This document shows, piece by piece, positions 47,803 to 58,255 of a stretch of DNA of 64,000 nt. How positions within the stretch are numbered: position 1 is the first letter of the stretch; each line of letters begins with the position of its first letter. Source of the stretch: Pseudolabrys sp963742345 (GTDB lineage: Bacteria > Pseudomonadota > Alphaproteobacteria > Rhizobiales > Xanthobacteraceae); contig CAVULO010000001.1 of the NCBI GenBank assembly GCA_963742345.1, positions 1-64,000 on the forward strand, in the 5' to 3' direction. A program made the position numbers and the translations under genes. The notes under the pieces were generated by a model. It did no database searches, had not been told where the DNA came from, and saw only the letters and a list, made by a program, of their open reading frames with translations.

Positions 47803-50013
47803 ATGAGCAATTTCAAACTAGACATCGACGCCGACGGGATCGCGCTCATCACGTGGGATATGCCCGATCGCTCGATGAACGTCATCACCATGAATGTCAT
47901 CGACGAGCTTGGTACGGTCGTCGACAAGGTCGCGAACGATGCCGCGATCAAGGGCGCGGTCATCACCTCAGGCAAGTCGGCTTTCTGTGGCGGCGCCGAT
48001 CTCACGATGCTCGATCGCTTGGCTGAGGTTTTCGCCACCATGGTCAAGAAGCAAGGCGAGCTGGCGGCAGCAGGGATGCTGTTCGAAGAAAGCCGCAAGC
48101 TCTCGCTGCTCTATCGGCGCATCGAGACCTGCGGCAAGCCTTGGGTCTGTGCGCTCAACGGCACGGCCATGGGCGGCGGCTTCGAACTCGCGCTCGCCTG
48201 CCATTATCGCGTAGCGTCCGATGACGCAAAAACCCGCCTCGGCCTGCCCGAGATCAAGATCGGTCTATTTCCCGGGGCTGGCGGCACTCAACGGGTCGCG
48301 CGAATGCTGCAGCCCGCTGATGCGCTCCAGTTCCTGCTCAAGGGCGATCAGCTTAAGGTCGACCGCGCCAAGGCAATGAAGTTGATCGATGCGGTGGTGC
48401 CTGAAACTGATCTGATCAAGACCGCAAAGGACTGGATCAAGGCCGGCGGCAAAGGTGTAGCTCCGTGGGATGTGCAGGGTTTCCGCCTGCCGGGCGGGCC
48501 GGTCTATTCCAAGGCCGGGATGATGACCTTCCCTGCCGCCAACGCGATCTACCGGCGCGAAACCTACGACAACTATCCTGCGGCGCGCGCCATCCTCCAG
48601 GTCGTTTATGAGGGGCTCCAATTGCCGTTCGACACGGCACTGCGTGTAGAATCGCGCTGGTTCGCCAAGATTCTACGCTCGCCGGAAGCGGCCGCGATGA
48701 TCCGCTCACTCTTCGTGTCGATGCAGGATCTCAACAAAGGCGCGCGCCGGCCTCCGAACGAACCGCCAACGAGCTTGAAAAAAATCGCCGTGGTCGGTGC
48801 CGGTTTCATGGGAGCCGGCATCGCACAAGTGAGCGCGGCGGTGGGCTTGCAGGTTGTGCTGGTCGACCGCGATCAGGAAACCGCTGACAAGGGCAAGGCC
48901 GGATTGCACAAGGCACTCAGCGATCGCGTCATGAAAGGCCGCATGAAGGGCGCCGACCGCGATGAATTGCTGGCAAGGATCACGCCGACGCCAGACTACG
49001 CCGCGTTGAAGGATTGCGACCTCATCATCGAAGCGGTGTTTGAGGATCGCAAGGTAAAATCGGATGTGATCGCGAAAATTCAGGCGGTCATCGGCGACCA
49101 GGCGATTTTTGCATCCAACACCTCGACGCTGCCGATCAGCTCGCTTGCGTCCGAATTCAAGGATCCGGCGCGTTTTATAGGCATCCATTTCTTCTCGCCG
49201 GTCGACCGCATGATGTTGGTCGAAATCATCCTCGGCAAACAGACCGGCAACAAGGCGCTTGCCGGCGCTCTCGACTATGTGCGCGCCATTCGCAAGACGC
49301 CGATCGTGGTCAATGACTCGCGCGGCTTCTACACCTCACGCGTGGTCGGTACTTACATTCGCGAAGGCCACTTGATGCTGACCGAGGGTGTGCCGGCGGC
49401 AATGATCGAAAATGTCGGTCGCATGGCCGGCATGCCGGTGGGCCCGCTCTCGCTCAATGACGAGGTGGCGGTCGATCTCGCCTGGAAAATCCTCAAGGCG
49501 ACTGAGGCCGATCTCGGCGCCAAGGCGATCGACCCGCGCCAAAAGACACTGCTTGAAGAGATGGTCGAGAAGCGCGGCCGCTTCGGACGCAAGAACGGGA
49601 AGGGTTTCTACGACTATCCGGCGAATGGGCCCAAGAAACTGTGGCCCGGTCTTGTCGACCTGCAGCCTAAGAAACTGCTCGACCCGGAAAAGATCGACAT
49701 CGAGGAACTGAAGTTGCGCCTGCTCGGCATCCAGGCGCTGGAAACCGCGCGTTGCTTCGAGGAGAAAGTGCTCACCGACGTGCGTGAGGCCGATGTGGGC
49801 TCGATCCTCGGCTTCGGATTCGCACCATTCTCCGGCGGCACGCTCTCGTGGATAGATATGATGGGGACCAAACGCTTCGTCGATCTGTGCCGCAAGCTGG
49901 AAAAGAAATACGGCACGCGCTTTGCGCCGAACAAGCTGCTCATCGATCTCGCTAAAGACGGCGATGGCTTCTATCAGCGGTTCGCGCCGGGAAAGCGCAA
50001 GGAAGCGGCGTAA
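47803..50013 (+). CDS. Bifunctional enoyl-CoA hydratase / 3-hydroxyacyl-CoA dehydrogenase (FadJ/FadB-like)
   Basis: 736 residues. The N-terminal crotonase domain has GAVITSGKSAFCGGADLTML and NGTAMGGGFELALACHYRVA with ELALA and LPEIKIGLFPGAGGTQR containing the catalytic Glu region. The NAD-binding domain starts near residue 326 (KKIAVVGAGFMGAGIAQVSAA) and includes SNTSTLPISSLA and FIGIHFFSPVDRMMLVEII. Two C-terminal HAD domains follow. Layout and length match alpha subunits of the fatty-acid oxidation complex. It closes the operon with acyl-CoA dehydrogenase, thiolase and cupin genes. Confidence 0.94.
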   Translation: MSNFKLDIDADGIALITWDMPDRSMNVITMNVIDELGTVVDKVANDAAIKGAVITSGKSAFCGGADLTMLDRLAEVFATMVKKQGELAAAGMLFEESRKLSLLYRRIETCGKPWVCALNGTAMGGGFELALACHYRVASDDAKTRLGLPEIKIGLFPGAGGTQRVARMLQPADALQFLLKGDQLKVDRAKAMKLIDAVVPETDLIKTAKDWIKAGGKGVAPWDVQGFRLPGGPVYSKAGMMTFPAANAIYRRETYDNYPAARAILQVVYEGLQLPFDTALRVESRWFAKILRSPEAAAMIRSLFVSMQDLNKGARRPPNEPPTSLKKIAVVGAGFMGAGIAQVSAAVGLQVVLVDRDQETADKGKAGLHKALSDRVMKGRMKGADRDELLARITPTPDYAALKDCDLIIEAVFEDRKVKSDVIAKIQAVIGDQAIFASNTSTLPISSLASEFKDPARFIGIHFFSPVDRMMLVEIILGKQTGNKALAGALDYVRAIRKTPIVVNDSRGFYTSRVVGTYIREGHLMLTEGVPAAMIENVGRMAGMPVGPLSLNDEVAVDLAWKILKATEADLGAKAIDPRQKTLLEEMVEKRGRFGRKNGKGFYDYPANGPKKLWPGLVDLQPKKLLDPEKIDIEELKLRLLGIQALETARCFEEKVLTDVREADVGSILGFGFAPFSGGTLSWIDMMGTKRFVDLCRKLEKKYGTRFAPNKLLIDLAKDGDGFYQRFAPGKRKEAA

Positions 50014-50026
50014 CATTCTTCGCTCA

Positions 50027-50072
50027 CCCCGCGAAGGCGGGGCCGGCGCTGGATTCCCGCTTGCGCGGGAAT
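50027..50072. repeat. Paired short inverted repeats between convergent genes
   Basis: Two hairpins: CCCCGCGAAGGCGGGG (50,027-50,042) and ATTCCCGCTTGCGCGGGAAT (50,053-50,072). The pattern CTGGATTCCCGCNNGCGCGGGAATGA is a dispersed intergenic repeat common in alphaproteobacterial genomes. Here it separates FadJ (+) from the helicase (-) and may help end both transcripts, although no T-run follows. Confidence 0.7.
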
Positions 50073-50088
50073 GAGCGGATTTTAGCTC

Positions 50089-51210
50089 CTACATTACAAC
50101 AGTCAGCTTTTTCGCGGCCCGCGTCACGCCCGTATAGAGCCATCGCTCGCGGCTGTCGGGAAAGGCAAATGACTCATCGAACAGAACCACGTCGTCCCAT
50201 TGCGAGCCTTGCGCCTTGTGCACGGTGAGCACATAGCCGTAATCAAATTCGTCGTAAGGTTTGCGACGCTGCCAATCAACCTGCTCGATTCCGCCGGAAA
50301 AACATTCCGGCCGCACCGACACTTTGACACCGCGCGTGGCAGTTTCATCGTCGGGCAAAAGTCGCATCGTCATGATGCCGGACCTCGTGCCGCCTTTGCG
50401 CCCACCGCGCTCCTTGACGGTCCATAATCCGCCGTTGAATAAGCCCTTCTTGCGGTTGTTGCGCAGGCACACCAGCTTGTCGCCGGCCGAAGGCATCTCT
50501 CCTTCAAAGCCACGACGCTCGCGCATGCGCGCGTTGTAGGAGCGGCGTGTGGCATTGCGCCCGACCAGGACCTGGTCCGCGTCGACCACGCGCTGCGGAT
50601 CGAGATCGCTCTTGCGCAGAACCTCTGTCTCGCCGTAACGGCCAGGCTCGATATATTCGCCGGCGCGGATCTCCATCGACAGCCGCACGATGGGATCGTC
50701 TTGTGCCTGCCGGTGCACCTCGGTGAGCATGGCGTCGGGTTCAGCTTCGGTGAAAAACCCACCGCCCTGAATCGGCGGCAATTGTGCGGGATCGCCGAGC
50801 ACCAATACCGGCACGCCAAACGACAAGAGGTCGCGGCCGAGTTCCGCGTCGACCATCGAGCACTCGTCGATGATGATCAGCTCGGCTTTGGATGCCGGCG
50901 CCTCGTCCCATAAATCGAAGCTCGGAATTTCCTCGCCGCTCTCGCGCGCGCGATAGATCAGGCTGTGGATGGTTGAGGCGCCGTGGCAGCCCTTGCCGCG
51001 CATGACGGATGCGGCCTTTCCGGTGAAGGCGGCGAACTTCACGTCGCCGTCGGCCTCATCGGCAATGTGCCTCGCAAGCGTGGTCTTGCCGGTGCCGGCA
51101 TAACCGAACAGGCGGAAGACCTGAGGGGTGCCGTTGGTGCCGGGCTTGGCTTTGAGCCATTCGGCGACAACTCTAAGCGCCTGATCCTGGTGGGGAGTGA
51201 ACTGCGGCAT
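50089..51210 (-). CDS. RecD-like ATP-dependent DNA helicase (SF1B)
   Basis: 373 residues, short for RecD and lacking its N-terminal domain. Walker A is LFGYAGTGKTTLARHIADEA, Walker B LIIIDECSMVDAELG; motif III is LGDPAQLPPI, followed by EVHRQAQDDPIVRLS. Motifs V/VI are VLTVHKAQGSQWDDVVLFDE and WLYTGVTRAAKKLTVVM. A 2B SH3-like insert is compact. Such RecD2-like or phage-type helicases act in 5'-3' unwinding and repair. It is convergent with FadJ and divergent from gshA. Confidence 0.9.
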   Translation of the reverse strand: MPQFTPHQDQALRVVAEWLKAKPGTNGTPQVFRLFGYAGTGKTTLARHIADEADGDVKFAAFTGKAASVMRGKGCHGASTIHSLIYRARESGEEIPSFDLWDEAPASKAELIIIDECSMVDAELGRDLLSFGVPVLVLGDPAQLPPIQGGGFFTEAEPDAMLTEVHRQAQDDPIVRLSMEIRAGEYIEPGRYGETEVLRKSDLDPQRVVDADQVLVGRNATRRSYNARMRERRGFEGEMPSAGDKLVCLRNNRKKGLFNGGLWTVKERGGRKGGTRSGIMTMRLLPDDETATRGVKVSVRPECFSGGIEQVDWQRRKPYDEFDYGYVLTVHKAQGSQWDDVVLFDESFAFPDSRERWLYTGVTRAAKKLTVVM

Positions 51211-51446
51211 GGGCTTAAATCACTAGCGCAACACGGCCGATCGAGGAAGAACAAAAAAAGAACACGTGATTGGCATTCGTGTATGGATTAAGTTCCTATA
51301 GCTCATTTGGCCCAGGTTACGCGCGCGTCGTTGTTCCAGATCCCGGCAAGCAAGCGCCGAACCACAAAGCAGAACTGCGCCTCCCCGCATTGCCCTTTGC
51401 GGTGCAGCATGTTTAACGTCGCGGCCCTTTGCGCCGGGAACTTTGC

Positions 51447-52817
<1,371 letters not shown>

Positions 52818-53699
52818 CTACTCGGCCGCCTGCGCTGCTTCCGACAAGTTATCGAGCGAAGAGATAATGTGCTCCGCCAGTGCGTCGGCCAGCGCCGAAC
52901 TTTCGTGCGCATTGCGCACCAACCCGATGCGGCAGCTCGGCAGATCCGGAAAACCATCGGATGCCGAGAGCACGCGCATGCCGGGGCGCAGGCCTGACTC
53001 CGGCAGCACCGACACCGCAAGGCCGGCGAGCACAGCGGCAGCGACGGCGCCGGCGTTCGAGCTTGAGTAGAGCACGCGGAACGGCCGGCCGATCGCCTCG
53101 AGCCGTTCGATGGCAATGCGCCGCCATGTGCAGCTTGGCCGTCCAAGCGCGAGTGGTATGCGTTCCTCTGAATGAGTTGAGTGGCGATTTGACGTCACCC
53201 ATAACAGGCGCTCGCGCCGGAATGTTTCCGAGGCCCGTTTTGTTTCGCAATTGGTGACGATGGCGAGATCGATCTCGTTGCCGTCGATGCGCTCCAGGAG
53301 GTCGACCGAGGGCTCGCAGATGACGGTCAGTTCGACTGCCGGATAGCTGTGGGAGAAGCGGGCCATGATCTCCGGCAGATAGCGGTCTGCGTAATCGTCA
53401 GGAACGCCCAGCCGCACGCGGCCGGACAACTCGCCGTCCGAAAACGCGGCCAATGTTTCGACGTTGAGCTTGACGATGCGGCGCGCGTAATCGAGCAGAC
53501 GCTGCCCGTCCTCCGTCAGCTTCGAGGCTCGTCCATCGCGCGCAAAGATCGGGCGTTCTAGACGTTCTTCCAGACGCTTCATCTGCATCGATACCGCAGA
53601 CTGGGTTTTATTCACCACCTCGGCGGCCTTGGTGAAACTGCCGGTTTCGGAGATTGCGATGAAGGTGCGCAATTGGTCGATATCGAGCATTGCGGTCAT
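52818..53699 (-). CDS. LysR-family transcriptional regulator
   Basis: 293 residues. The N-terminal helix-turn-helix is LDIDQLRTFIAISETGSFTKAAEVVNKTQSAVSMQMKRLEERL, followed by the periplasmic-binding-like effector domain (GRVRLGVPDDYADRYLPEIMARF, VDLLERIDGNEIDLAIVTN). This DDY signature is common in LysR proteins that sit beside DUF1127 genes in Hyphomicrobiales. It is divergent from the DUF1127 gene beginning at 53,910, with a 210-nt shared promoter region. Confidence 0.92.
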   Translation of the reverse strand: MTAMLDIDQLRTFIAISETGSFTKAAEVVNKTQSAVSMQMKRLEERLERPIFARDGRASKLTEDGQRLLDYARRIVKLNVETLAAFSDGELSGRVRLGVPDDYADRYLPEIMARFSHSYPAVELTVICEPSVDLLERIDGNEIDLAIVTNCETKRASETFRRERLLWVTSNRHSTHSEERIPLALGRPSCTWRRIAIERLEAIGRPFRVLYSSSNAGAVAAAVLAGLAVSVLPESGLRPGMRVLSASDGFPDLPSCRIGLVRNAHESSALADALAEHIISSLDNLSEAAQAAE

Positions 53700-53909
53700 G
53701 GGCGGCGGTCCCTGGTAGGCCGGTTTTCAGGCCGGCAGGCCATATCACTATTCCTTATCGATCAGATTAAAAACATTCGTTTCACTAATCAATCCCCGCA
53801 GTGCAATATAAACGCACTTCCAGAGGAATCGGGTGGGGATTTCGGGTGGTTCTGGGCAGCGCCAAACGCAATTTTGGCGCCGTAACCCGCGAACTGAAAG
53901 GAGACTGAA

Positions 53910-54257
53910 ATGAGCGCCAATTACCCCGTTTTGCCCGTCGCCGGCGGCGTCCTGGTCCGGGTATTCGCATCGCTGCTGGCTTTCGTGACCCGCTGGCTGA
54001 AGGAACTGGCGGAAGCGCGCCGGCATCGCCGCGAGGCCAACGTTCTGGTCGCTCTCGATCAACGCATGCTCGCGGATATCGGCATCAACAGCGCCGACGT
54101 GCGTGACGCCTTTTCAGAGCCGTTCTGGGACGATCCGACAGCACTCCTGCGCGAGCGCGCGCTCGAGCGCCGTCTCAACCACGCGGTGAGGCGCGCCGAA
54201 TTCGATATAGGGCTGCGCCGGTCGTCTATCGAACGGTCTCGGTGTCAAGTGCAGTAA
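53910..54257 (+). CDS. DUF1127-domain protein
   Basis: 115 residues; the ATG at 53,910 follows AAAGGAG. A hydrophobic segment (VLVRVFASLLAFVTRWL) precedes the DUF1127 motif RRHRREANVLVALDQRMLADIGINSADV. The C-terminal 45 residues are charged and less conserved. Small DUF1127 proteins of alphaproteobacteria bind RNA or influence phosphate and stress regulation. Divergent placement beside a LysR regulator suggests control by it. Confidence 0.85.
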   Translation: MSANYPVLPVAGGVLVRVFASLLAFVTRWLKELAEARRHRREANVLVALDQRMLADIGINSADVRDAFSEPFWDDPTALLRERALERRLNHAVRRAEFDIGLRRSSIERSRCQVQ

Positions 54258-54337
54258 CGAACAAAACAAACGGCCGATCCCTCTCATCGGCCGCTCGATC
54301 CGACACCCGCGAACATCCCCTCTCGCGGCCGGATCCC

Positions 54338-54373
54338 GCGCCCGCCGGCCCCTCCGGCGGGCGCTTATTTTTT
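54338..54373 (+). terminator. Intrinsic terminator after the DUF1127 gene
   Basis: GCGCCCGCCGG (54,338-54,348) and CCGGCGGGCGC (54,354-54,364) make an 11-bp perfect stem with a 5-nt loop, followed by TTATTTTTT. A second perfect hairpin, CGGCCGAT/ATCGGCCG, lies just upstream at 54,271-54,293 without a T-run. Confidence 0.9.
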
Positions 54374-54488
54374 CGACGAGAAGTTCGAGAGGGAGCTAGC
54401 CGCTGAGCCGCACCTGCACAATCGCCGACGGGTGCGGTAGCATACGGACGGGGCAAGCTAACCGACTTTCGGATTCGAGCGGGCGCGT

Positions 54489-55031
54489 ATGCAAATTCCG
54501 ATCAGGGCGTGGGCCGCACTCGCGTTGGCGGTGTTGGTCTCGGCTGGCCAAGCGCATGCCCAAAGCGGGTTCGATCGTCGAGGTGGCGACTATCTACGGT
54601 TTGAGATTCGTAACGGCGACCCGGCGGTTTGCGCCACGCGTTGCGAGCGCGACGCGCGCTGCGACGCATGGAGTTTCTCGTATCCGCGCACCGAAAATGC
54701 CGTGGCAGTCTGCTGGTTGAAGAACACGGTGCCGCCGCGCGTCGAGGACAAATGCTGCGTATCGGGCGTTCGCGGCGCCGGCGTGATTGAGCCGCGCAAG
54801 GGGCCAATCGAATATTCCATTGACCGGCTCGGCGGCGATTATCGCAATTTAGACGTCACGCCCGATCCTGCCGGCGCGCCATGCAAGGCAGCGTGCGAGG
54901 CGGAGAACAAATGCCGCGCCTGGACCTATGTGCGGCCCGGATACATTGGACCAACGGCGCGTTGCTATCTCAAGGACAAGATTGCGCGTCCGCGGCTTAA
55001 GCCGTGCTGTATTTCGGGTGTGATACGATAG
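54489..55031 (+). CDS. Secreted protein with two PAN/Apple-like domains
   Basis: 180 residues. The signal is IRAWAALALAVLVSAGQAHA. Two similar halves follow: FDRRGGDYLRFEIRNGDPAVCATRC...CDAWSFSY...CWLKNTVPP...CCVSGV and IDRLGGDYRNLDVTPDPAGAPCKAAC...CRAWTYVRP...CYLKDKIARP...CCISGV. Six Cys recur in each half, the disulfide pattern of PAN_4-type domains that bind protein or carbohydrate. Periplasmic or surface location is expected. Its 3' end lies 8 nt from the convergent lepB gene. Confidence 0.85.
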   Translation: MQIPIRAWAALALAVLVSAGQAHAQSGFDRRGGDYLRFEIRNGDPAVCATRCERDARCDAWSFSYPRTENAVAVCWLKNTVPPRVEDKCCVSGVRGAGVIEPRKGPIEYSIDRLGGDYRNLDVTPDPAGAPCKAACEAENKCRAWTYVRPGYIGPTARCYLKDKIARPRLKPCCISGVIR

Positions 55032-55038
55032 CGGGCAG

Positions 55039-55794
55039 TCAGCGCACTGCGGTGAAAAAACGAGATAGCCGTAAACCGGAAGGCCAATCTTTAATCGGCC
55101 GGTTCCTAACGGTGAGGTCCCAGGAGCCGACCACCGCATCGACCCGGCCGACCAGATCCTCGACGGGCAATAGTCCGACACCGCCCGCGCGCACCTGCAC
55201 ACGGCTGTCGGCGGAATTGTCGCGATTGTCTCCCATGACAAACAGGTGATTGGGTGGCATTACCGTGTCGGGCATGTCGTCGTATTCACCGCGGTTGACC
55301 ATCTTGAAGATTGGATGTTCGTATCCGCCCGGCAAGGTTTCGATGTAGCGTGCGGCCGACACCGCGCCGCCATCTTCGACTTGCGCTTCGCCAGTGCCGG
55401 CCGAACGAATGCCGACTGGCGTGCCGTTGATCCAAACCTGACCGTTCCGCAAGCCTACTCGATCTCCAGGCAGACCAATCACGCGCTTCACCCAGACTTG
55501 TGACCGGTCACCCGGCCAGCGGAATACGACTACGTCACCTCGCTTGGGCAGAGCTGCGAGGACGCGTGGTGTGTTTGGAAACACTAGAAAAGAGGGCAGT
55601 GAAGCGGCGCTGTAACCGTATGGGAACTTCGTCGCCAGCAATTCGTCGCCAATCAGAAGCGTCGGCTCCATCGAACCTGATGGCACATAGAACGGTTCGG
55701 CGATTGCGGTCTTTGCCGCCAACACAATCAGCACGATAACGGCGATATCGGCAATGTTTTTGATCCAAGTGCCGACACGCGAGTTTTTTAGCAT
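55039..55794 (-). CDS. lepB: Signal peptidase I
   Basis: 251 residues with one N-terminal membrane segment (IADIAVIVLIVLAAKTAIA). The catalytic Ser41 is in FYVPSGSMEPTLLIGDELL and the general base Lys103 in VWVKRVIGLPGDRV. The conserved box GDNRDNSADSR is present. The protein removes signal peptides from exported proteins at the outer face of the inner membrane. It follows tldD by 17 nt on the same strand. A usual alphaproteobacterial neighbour (rnc, era) is absent, so this may be a second or divergent lepB copy. Confidence 0.92.
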   Translation of the reverse strand: MLKNSRVGTWIKNIADIAVIVLIVLAAKTAIAEPFYVPSGSMEPTLLIGDELLATKFPYGYSAASLPSFLVFPNTPRVLAALPKRGDVVVFRWPGDRSQVWVKRVIGLPGDRVGLRNGQVWINGTPVGIRSAGTGEAQVEDGGAVSAARYIETLPGGYEHPIFKMVNRGEYDDMPDTVMPPNHLFVMGDNRDNSADSRVQVRAGGVGLLPVEDLVGRVDAVVGSWDLTVRNRPIKDWPSGLRLSRFFTAVR

Positions 55795-55811
55795 TTGGCT
55801 CGCTCCAGTGA

Positions 55812-57230
55812 CTACGCGGTGCCGCCCACCGTGATTTTATCCATGCGCAAGCTTGGCTGGCCGACGCCAACCGGCACGCCTTGGCCATTCTTGCCACAGG
55901 TGCCGATGCCAGGATCGAGCGCGAAGTCGTTACCTATCATCGAAATTCGATGCAAGTCGGTTGGACCGTTTCCGATCAGCATGGCACCTTTCACCGGTGC
56001 GCCGATCTTGCCGTTTTCGATCTTGTAGGCCTCGGTGCATTGGAACACATATTTGCCCGAAGTGATGTCCACCTGGCCACCGCCGAAGCTAACGGCATAA
56101 AGACCGTTTTTCACCGACGCGATGATCTCCTTTGGATCGTGGTTGCCGGCGAGCATATAAGTATTGGTCATGCGCGGCATCGGCACGTGCGCGTGGGACT
56201 CGCGCCGGCCATTACCGGTGGGTGTCATGCCCATCAGCCGCGCGTTTTGTCGGTCTTGCATGTAACCGACCAGAATGCCGTCCTCGATCAACACAGTACG
56301 GTTGGTTGGCGTGCCTTCGTCGTCGATAGACAATGAGCCGCGGCGCGCCTGCATGGTGCCATCATCGACAACCGTGACACCCTTAGCCGCAACCTGCTGG
56401 CCCATAAGCCCGGCAAAGGCCGACGTCTTCTTGCGATTGAAATCACCTTCGAGGCCGTGCCCAACGGCTTCGTGGAGCATCACGCCAGGCCACCCGCAGC
56501 CGAGCACAACATCCATTTCGCCGGCAGGAGCGGAGACGGCTTGAAGGTTTACCAACGCCTGCCTTATTGCCTCATCGACTGCGCCTTGCCAGGCCTGCGG
56601 TTCTATCAGTCGCTGAAAACTTTCGCGGCCGCCAAAACCATAACTGCCCGATTCCTGCCGGTCTCCGTCTCCGGCAACTATAGACACATTGAGCCGCACC
56701 ATCGGGCGTATGTCGCGGTAAACTTCCCCATCACCGCGCAAGATCTCCACGACTTGCCAGCTTGCGGCAACACTGGCAGTCACTTGTCGCACGCGCGCAT
56801 CCTTCCCACGCGCATAGGCATCGATCGATTCCAACAGCTTTACTTTGGCATCGAAGGCCGGCGATCCTAGTGGATTCTCGTCACTATAGAGCTTGCGGTT
56901 GGTCCGGCCGGGCGCTTCGGCATAAGTTCCGCTATGGCCGCCCTTGACGGCGCGCACCGCCTCAGCCGCGCGCGCGATTGCCGCTTCCGATACGTCCGAG
57001 GCATGGGCATAGCCAACAGCTTCATCTTTCACCGCCCGCAGGCCGAAACCTTGGACCGTGTCGTAGGTTGCCTGCTTGAGCCTGCCGTTGTCGAAAGTCA
57101 GGGCTTCGGCCTGGCGATATTCAAGGAACAATTCGCCGTCGTCGGCGCCGTCAAGTCCACGCCCGATGAGGTGACGGACTTTGCCGCGATCCAGGCCAGC
57201 GCGGTCGATCAGTGAAGAGGGAAATGTCAT
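55812..57230 (-). CDS. tldD: TldD metalloprotease
   Basis: 472 residues from the ATG at 57,230 (MTFPSSLIDRAGLDRGKVRHL). The zinc site is HEAVGHGLEGDFNRKKTSAFAG, an HExxxH motif characteristic of TldD/PmbA. GYGF-like QGFGLRAVKDEAVGYAHASD and GGGQVDITSGKYVFQCTEAYKIENGKIG are conserved. With TldE/PmbA it trims peptides, for example microcin and modified-peptide maturation; tldE is not in the window. It is transcribed leftward before lepB. A longer start at 57,260 exists but adds a non-conserved MNDCCVTGSS. Confidence 0.93.
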   Translation of the reverse strand: MTFPSSLIDRAGLDRGKVRHLIGRGLDGADDGELFLEYRQAEALTFDNGRLKQATYDTVQGFGLRAVKDEAVGYAHASDVSEAAIARAAEAVRAVKGGHSGTYAEAPGRTNRKLYSDENPLGSPAFDAKVKLLESIDAYARGKDARVRQVTASVAASWQVVEILRGDGEVYRDIRPMVRLNVSIVAGDGDRQESGSYGFGGRESFQRLIEPQAWQGAVDEAIRQALVNLQAVSAPAGEMDVVLGCGWPGVMLHEAVGHGLEGDFNRKKTSAFAGLMGQQVAAKGVTVVDDGTMQARRGSLSIDDEGTPTNRTVLIEDGILVGYMQDRQNARLMGMTPTGNGRRESHAHVPMPRMTNTYMLAGNHDPKEIIASVKNGLYAVSFGGGQVDITSGKYVFQCTEAYKIENGKIGAPVKGAMLIGNGPTDLHRISMIGNDFALDPGIGTCGKNGQGVPVGVGQPSLRMDKITVGGTA

Positions 57231-57294
57231 GCTCGATCCCGTCACGCAACAGTCATTCAATAGATAGTGTGGCGGAAGCTGACCTGCGAGAGCC

Positions 57295-57837
57295 TCACGG
57301 CAGCTTGTCGTAGCCCTCGCCGAAGCCGGCGAGGCTCATCGGGAAGCCAATACCTTCTTCCGGAGTTTGGAAGATAATGAAAGTCGCGGTCTTGCCGGTG
57401 CGCAGTTTCTTGATCAGCTCATCGTCCATGACCACTTCGGCGATGCAGCCATTTGGCAGGCAGCGCACGAAACCCGCCCGTCCAATATCGGCCTGGTCGA
57501 TCTTGAGTCCCAAACCGGACGGCAGTAGCACGCCCAAAGGGGCGACAACCCGCATCAGCCGGCTTTTCGCATCCGCGGTCTTGAGCACGATTACGGTCAG
57601 GCCGACATTGGCGCGGTCTTCCGCTGTCACGCTCTGAATCAGCGCGCATTGTTCGGCCTTGGCGCCCGGCGGCGTATCGCACCGAATTTGCCAGTCCTTA
57701 TGCACGGACTTGACCGCGCCCTGAGCCAGGGCGCTTCCGGAGGGTACGAGCGTAGGCAGCGCAATTAGCAATATCACCATTACCGCGCGACACACCGCAC
57801 CGGCAAAGGCCTGTCTGCCATGCTCGAAATTTCCCAT
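57295..57837 (-). CDS. Invasion-associated locus B (IalB) family protein
   Basis: 180 residues. A signal peptide (VCRAVMVILLIALPTLVPSGSALA) precedes the IalB domain: VHKDWQIRCDTPPGAKAEQCALIQSV, LMRVVAPLGVLLPSGLGLKID, GRAGFVRCLPNGCIAEVVMDDELI and ATFIIFQTPEEGIGFPMSLAGFGEGYDKL. Cys pairs match the family. IalB-like proteins are periplasmic; in free-living alphaproteobacteria the name does not imply virulence. It lies upstream of tldD on the same strand. Confidence 0.85.
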   Translation of the reverse strand: MGNFEHGRQAFAGAVCRAVMVILLIALPTLVPSGSALAQGAVKSVHKDWQIRCDTPPGAKAEQCALIQSVTAEDRANVGLTVIVLKTADAKSRLMRVVAPLGVLLPSGLGLKIDQADIGRAGFVRCLPNGCIAEVVMDDELIKKLRTGKTATFIIFQTPEEGIGFPMSLAGFGEGYDKLP

Positions 57838-58255
57838 AGTCCAATCCCTTGGCTACCGGGTGCGCCCGGCATGATGCCGCCGAAGCACGCGCGAATCGCG
57901 GCCCCAGACAGCATTTTATTCACTCTCGTTGGGTCATGCCTTTGGTCCTGTCAAGCAAGGCATCCACGGGGCGGGGACCTCAATGGCGGTTGGCTCCGTG
58001 TCTTTAAGGGCGCCCCTAAAGCGCATTTCGGGTACGCCGTTTGTCGCATGTGGGAGGTAATGAGGCGCATTGCGGGAGGGCTAGAATTGTGGTTTGAGAG
58101 GCCGGGATTTTCCCCCGTCCCGCCGCACCGCCCAAGCTGCCACGCCCGTGGCAAATGCCGTGCTCAGCGGGGCCGCGCCGAACATCATGCCTGTGGTGGG
58201 CGGCAAAAGGGGCCTGAGCAAGGCCGTTTTTCTCGTCGAAGGAGCGCATTGAACA
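57838..58255. other. Intergenic region upstream of the cytochrome oxidase operon
   Basis: No gene recognised. It lies between divergent IalB and coxB genes and should contain the cox promoter. An AAGGAG at about 58,239 precedes the coxB ATG by 11 nt, longer than usual spacing. Confidence 0.4.
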
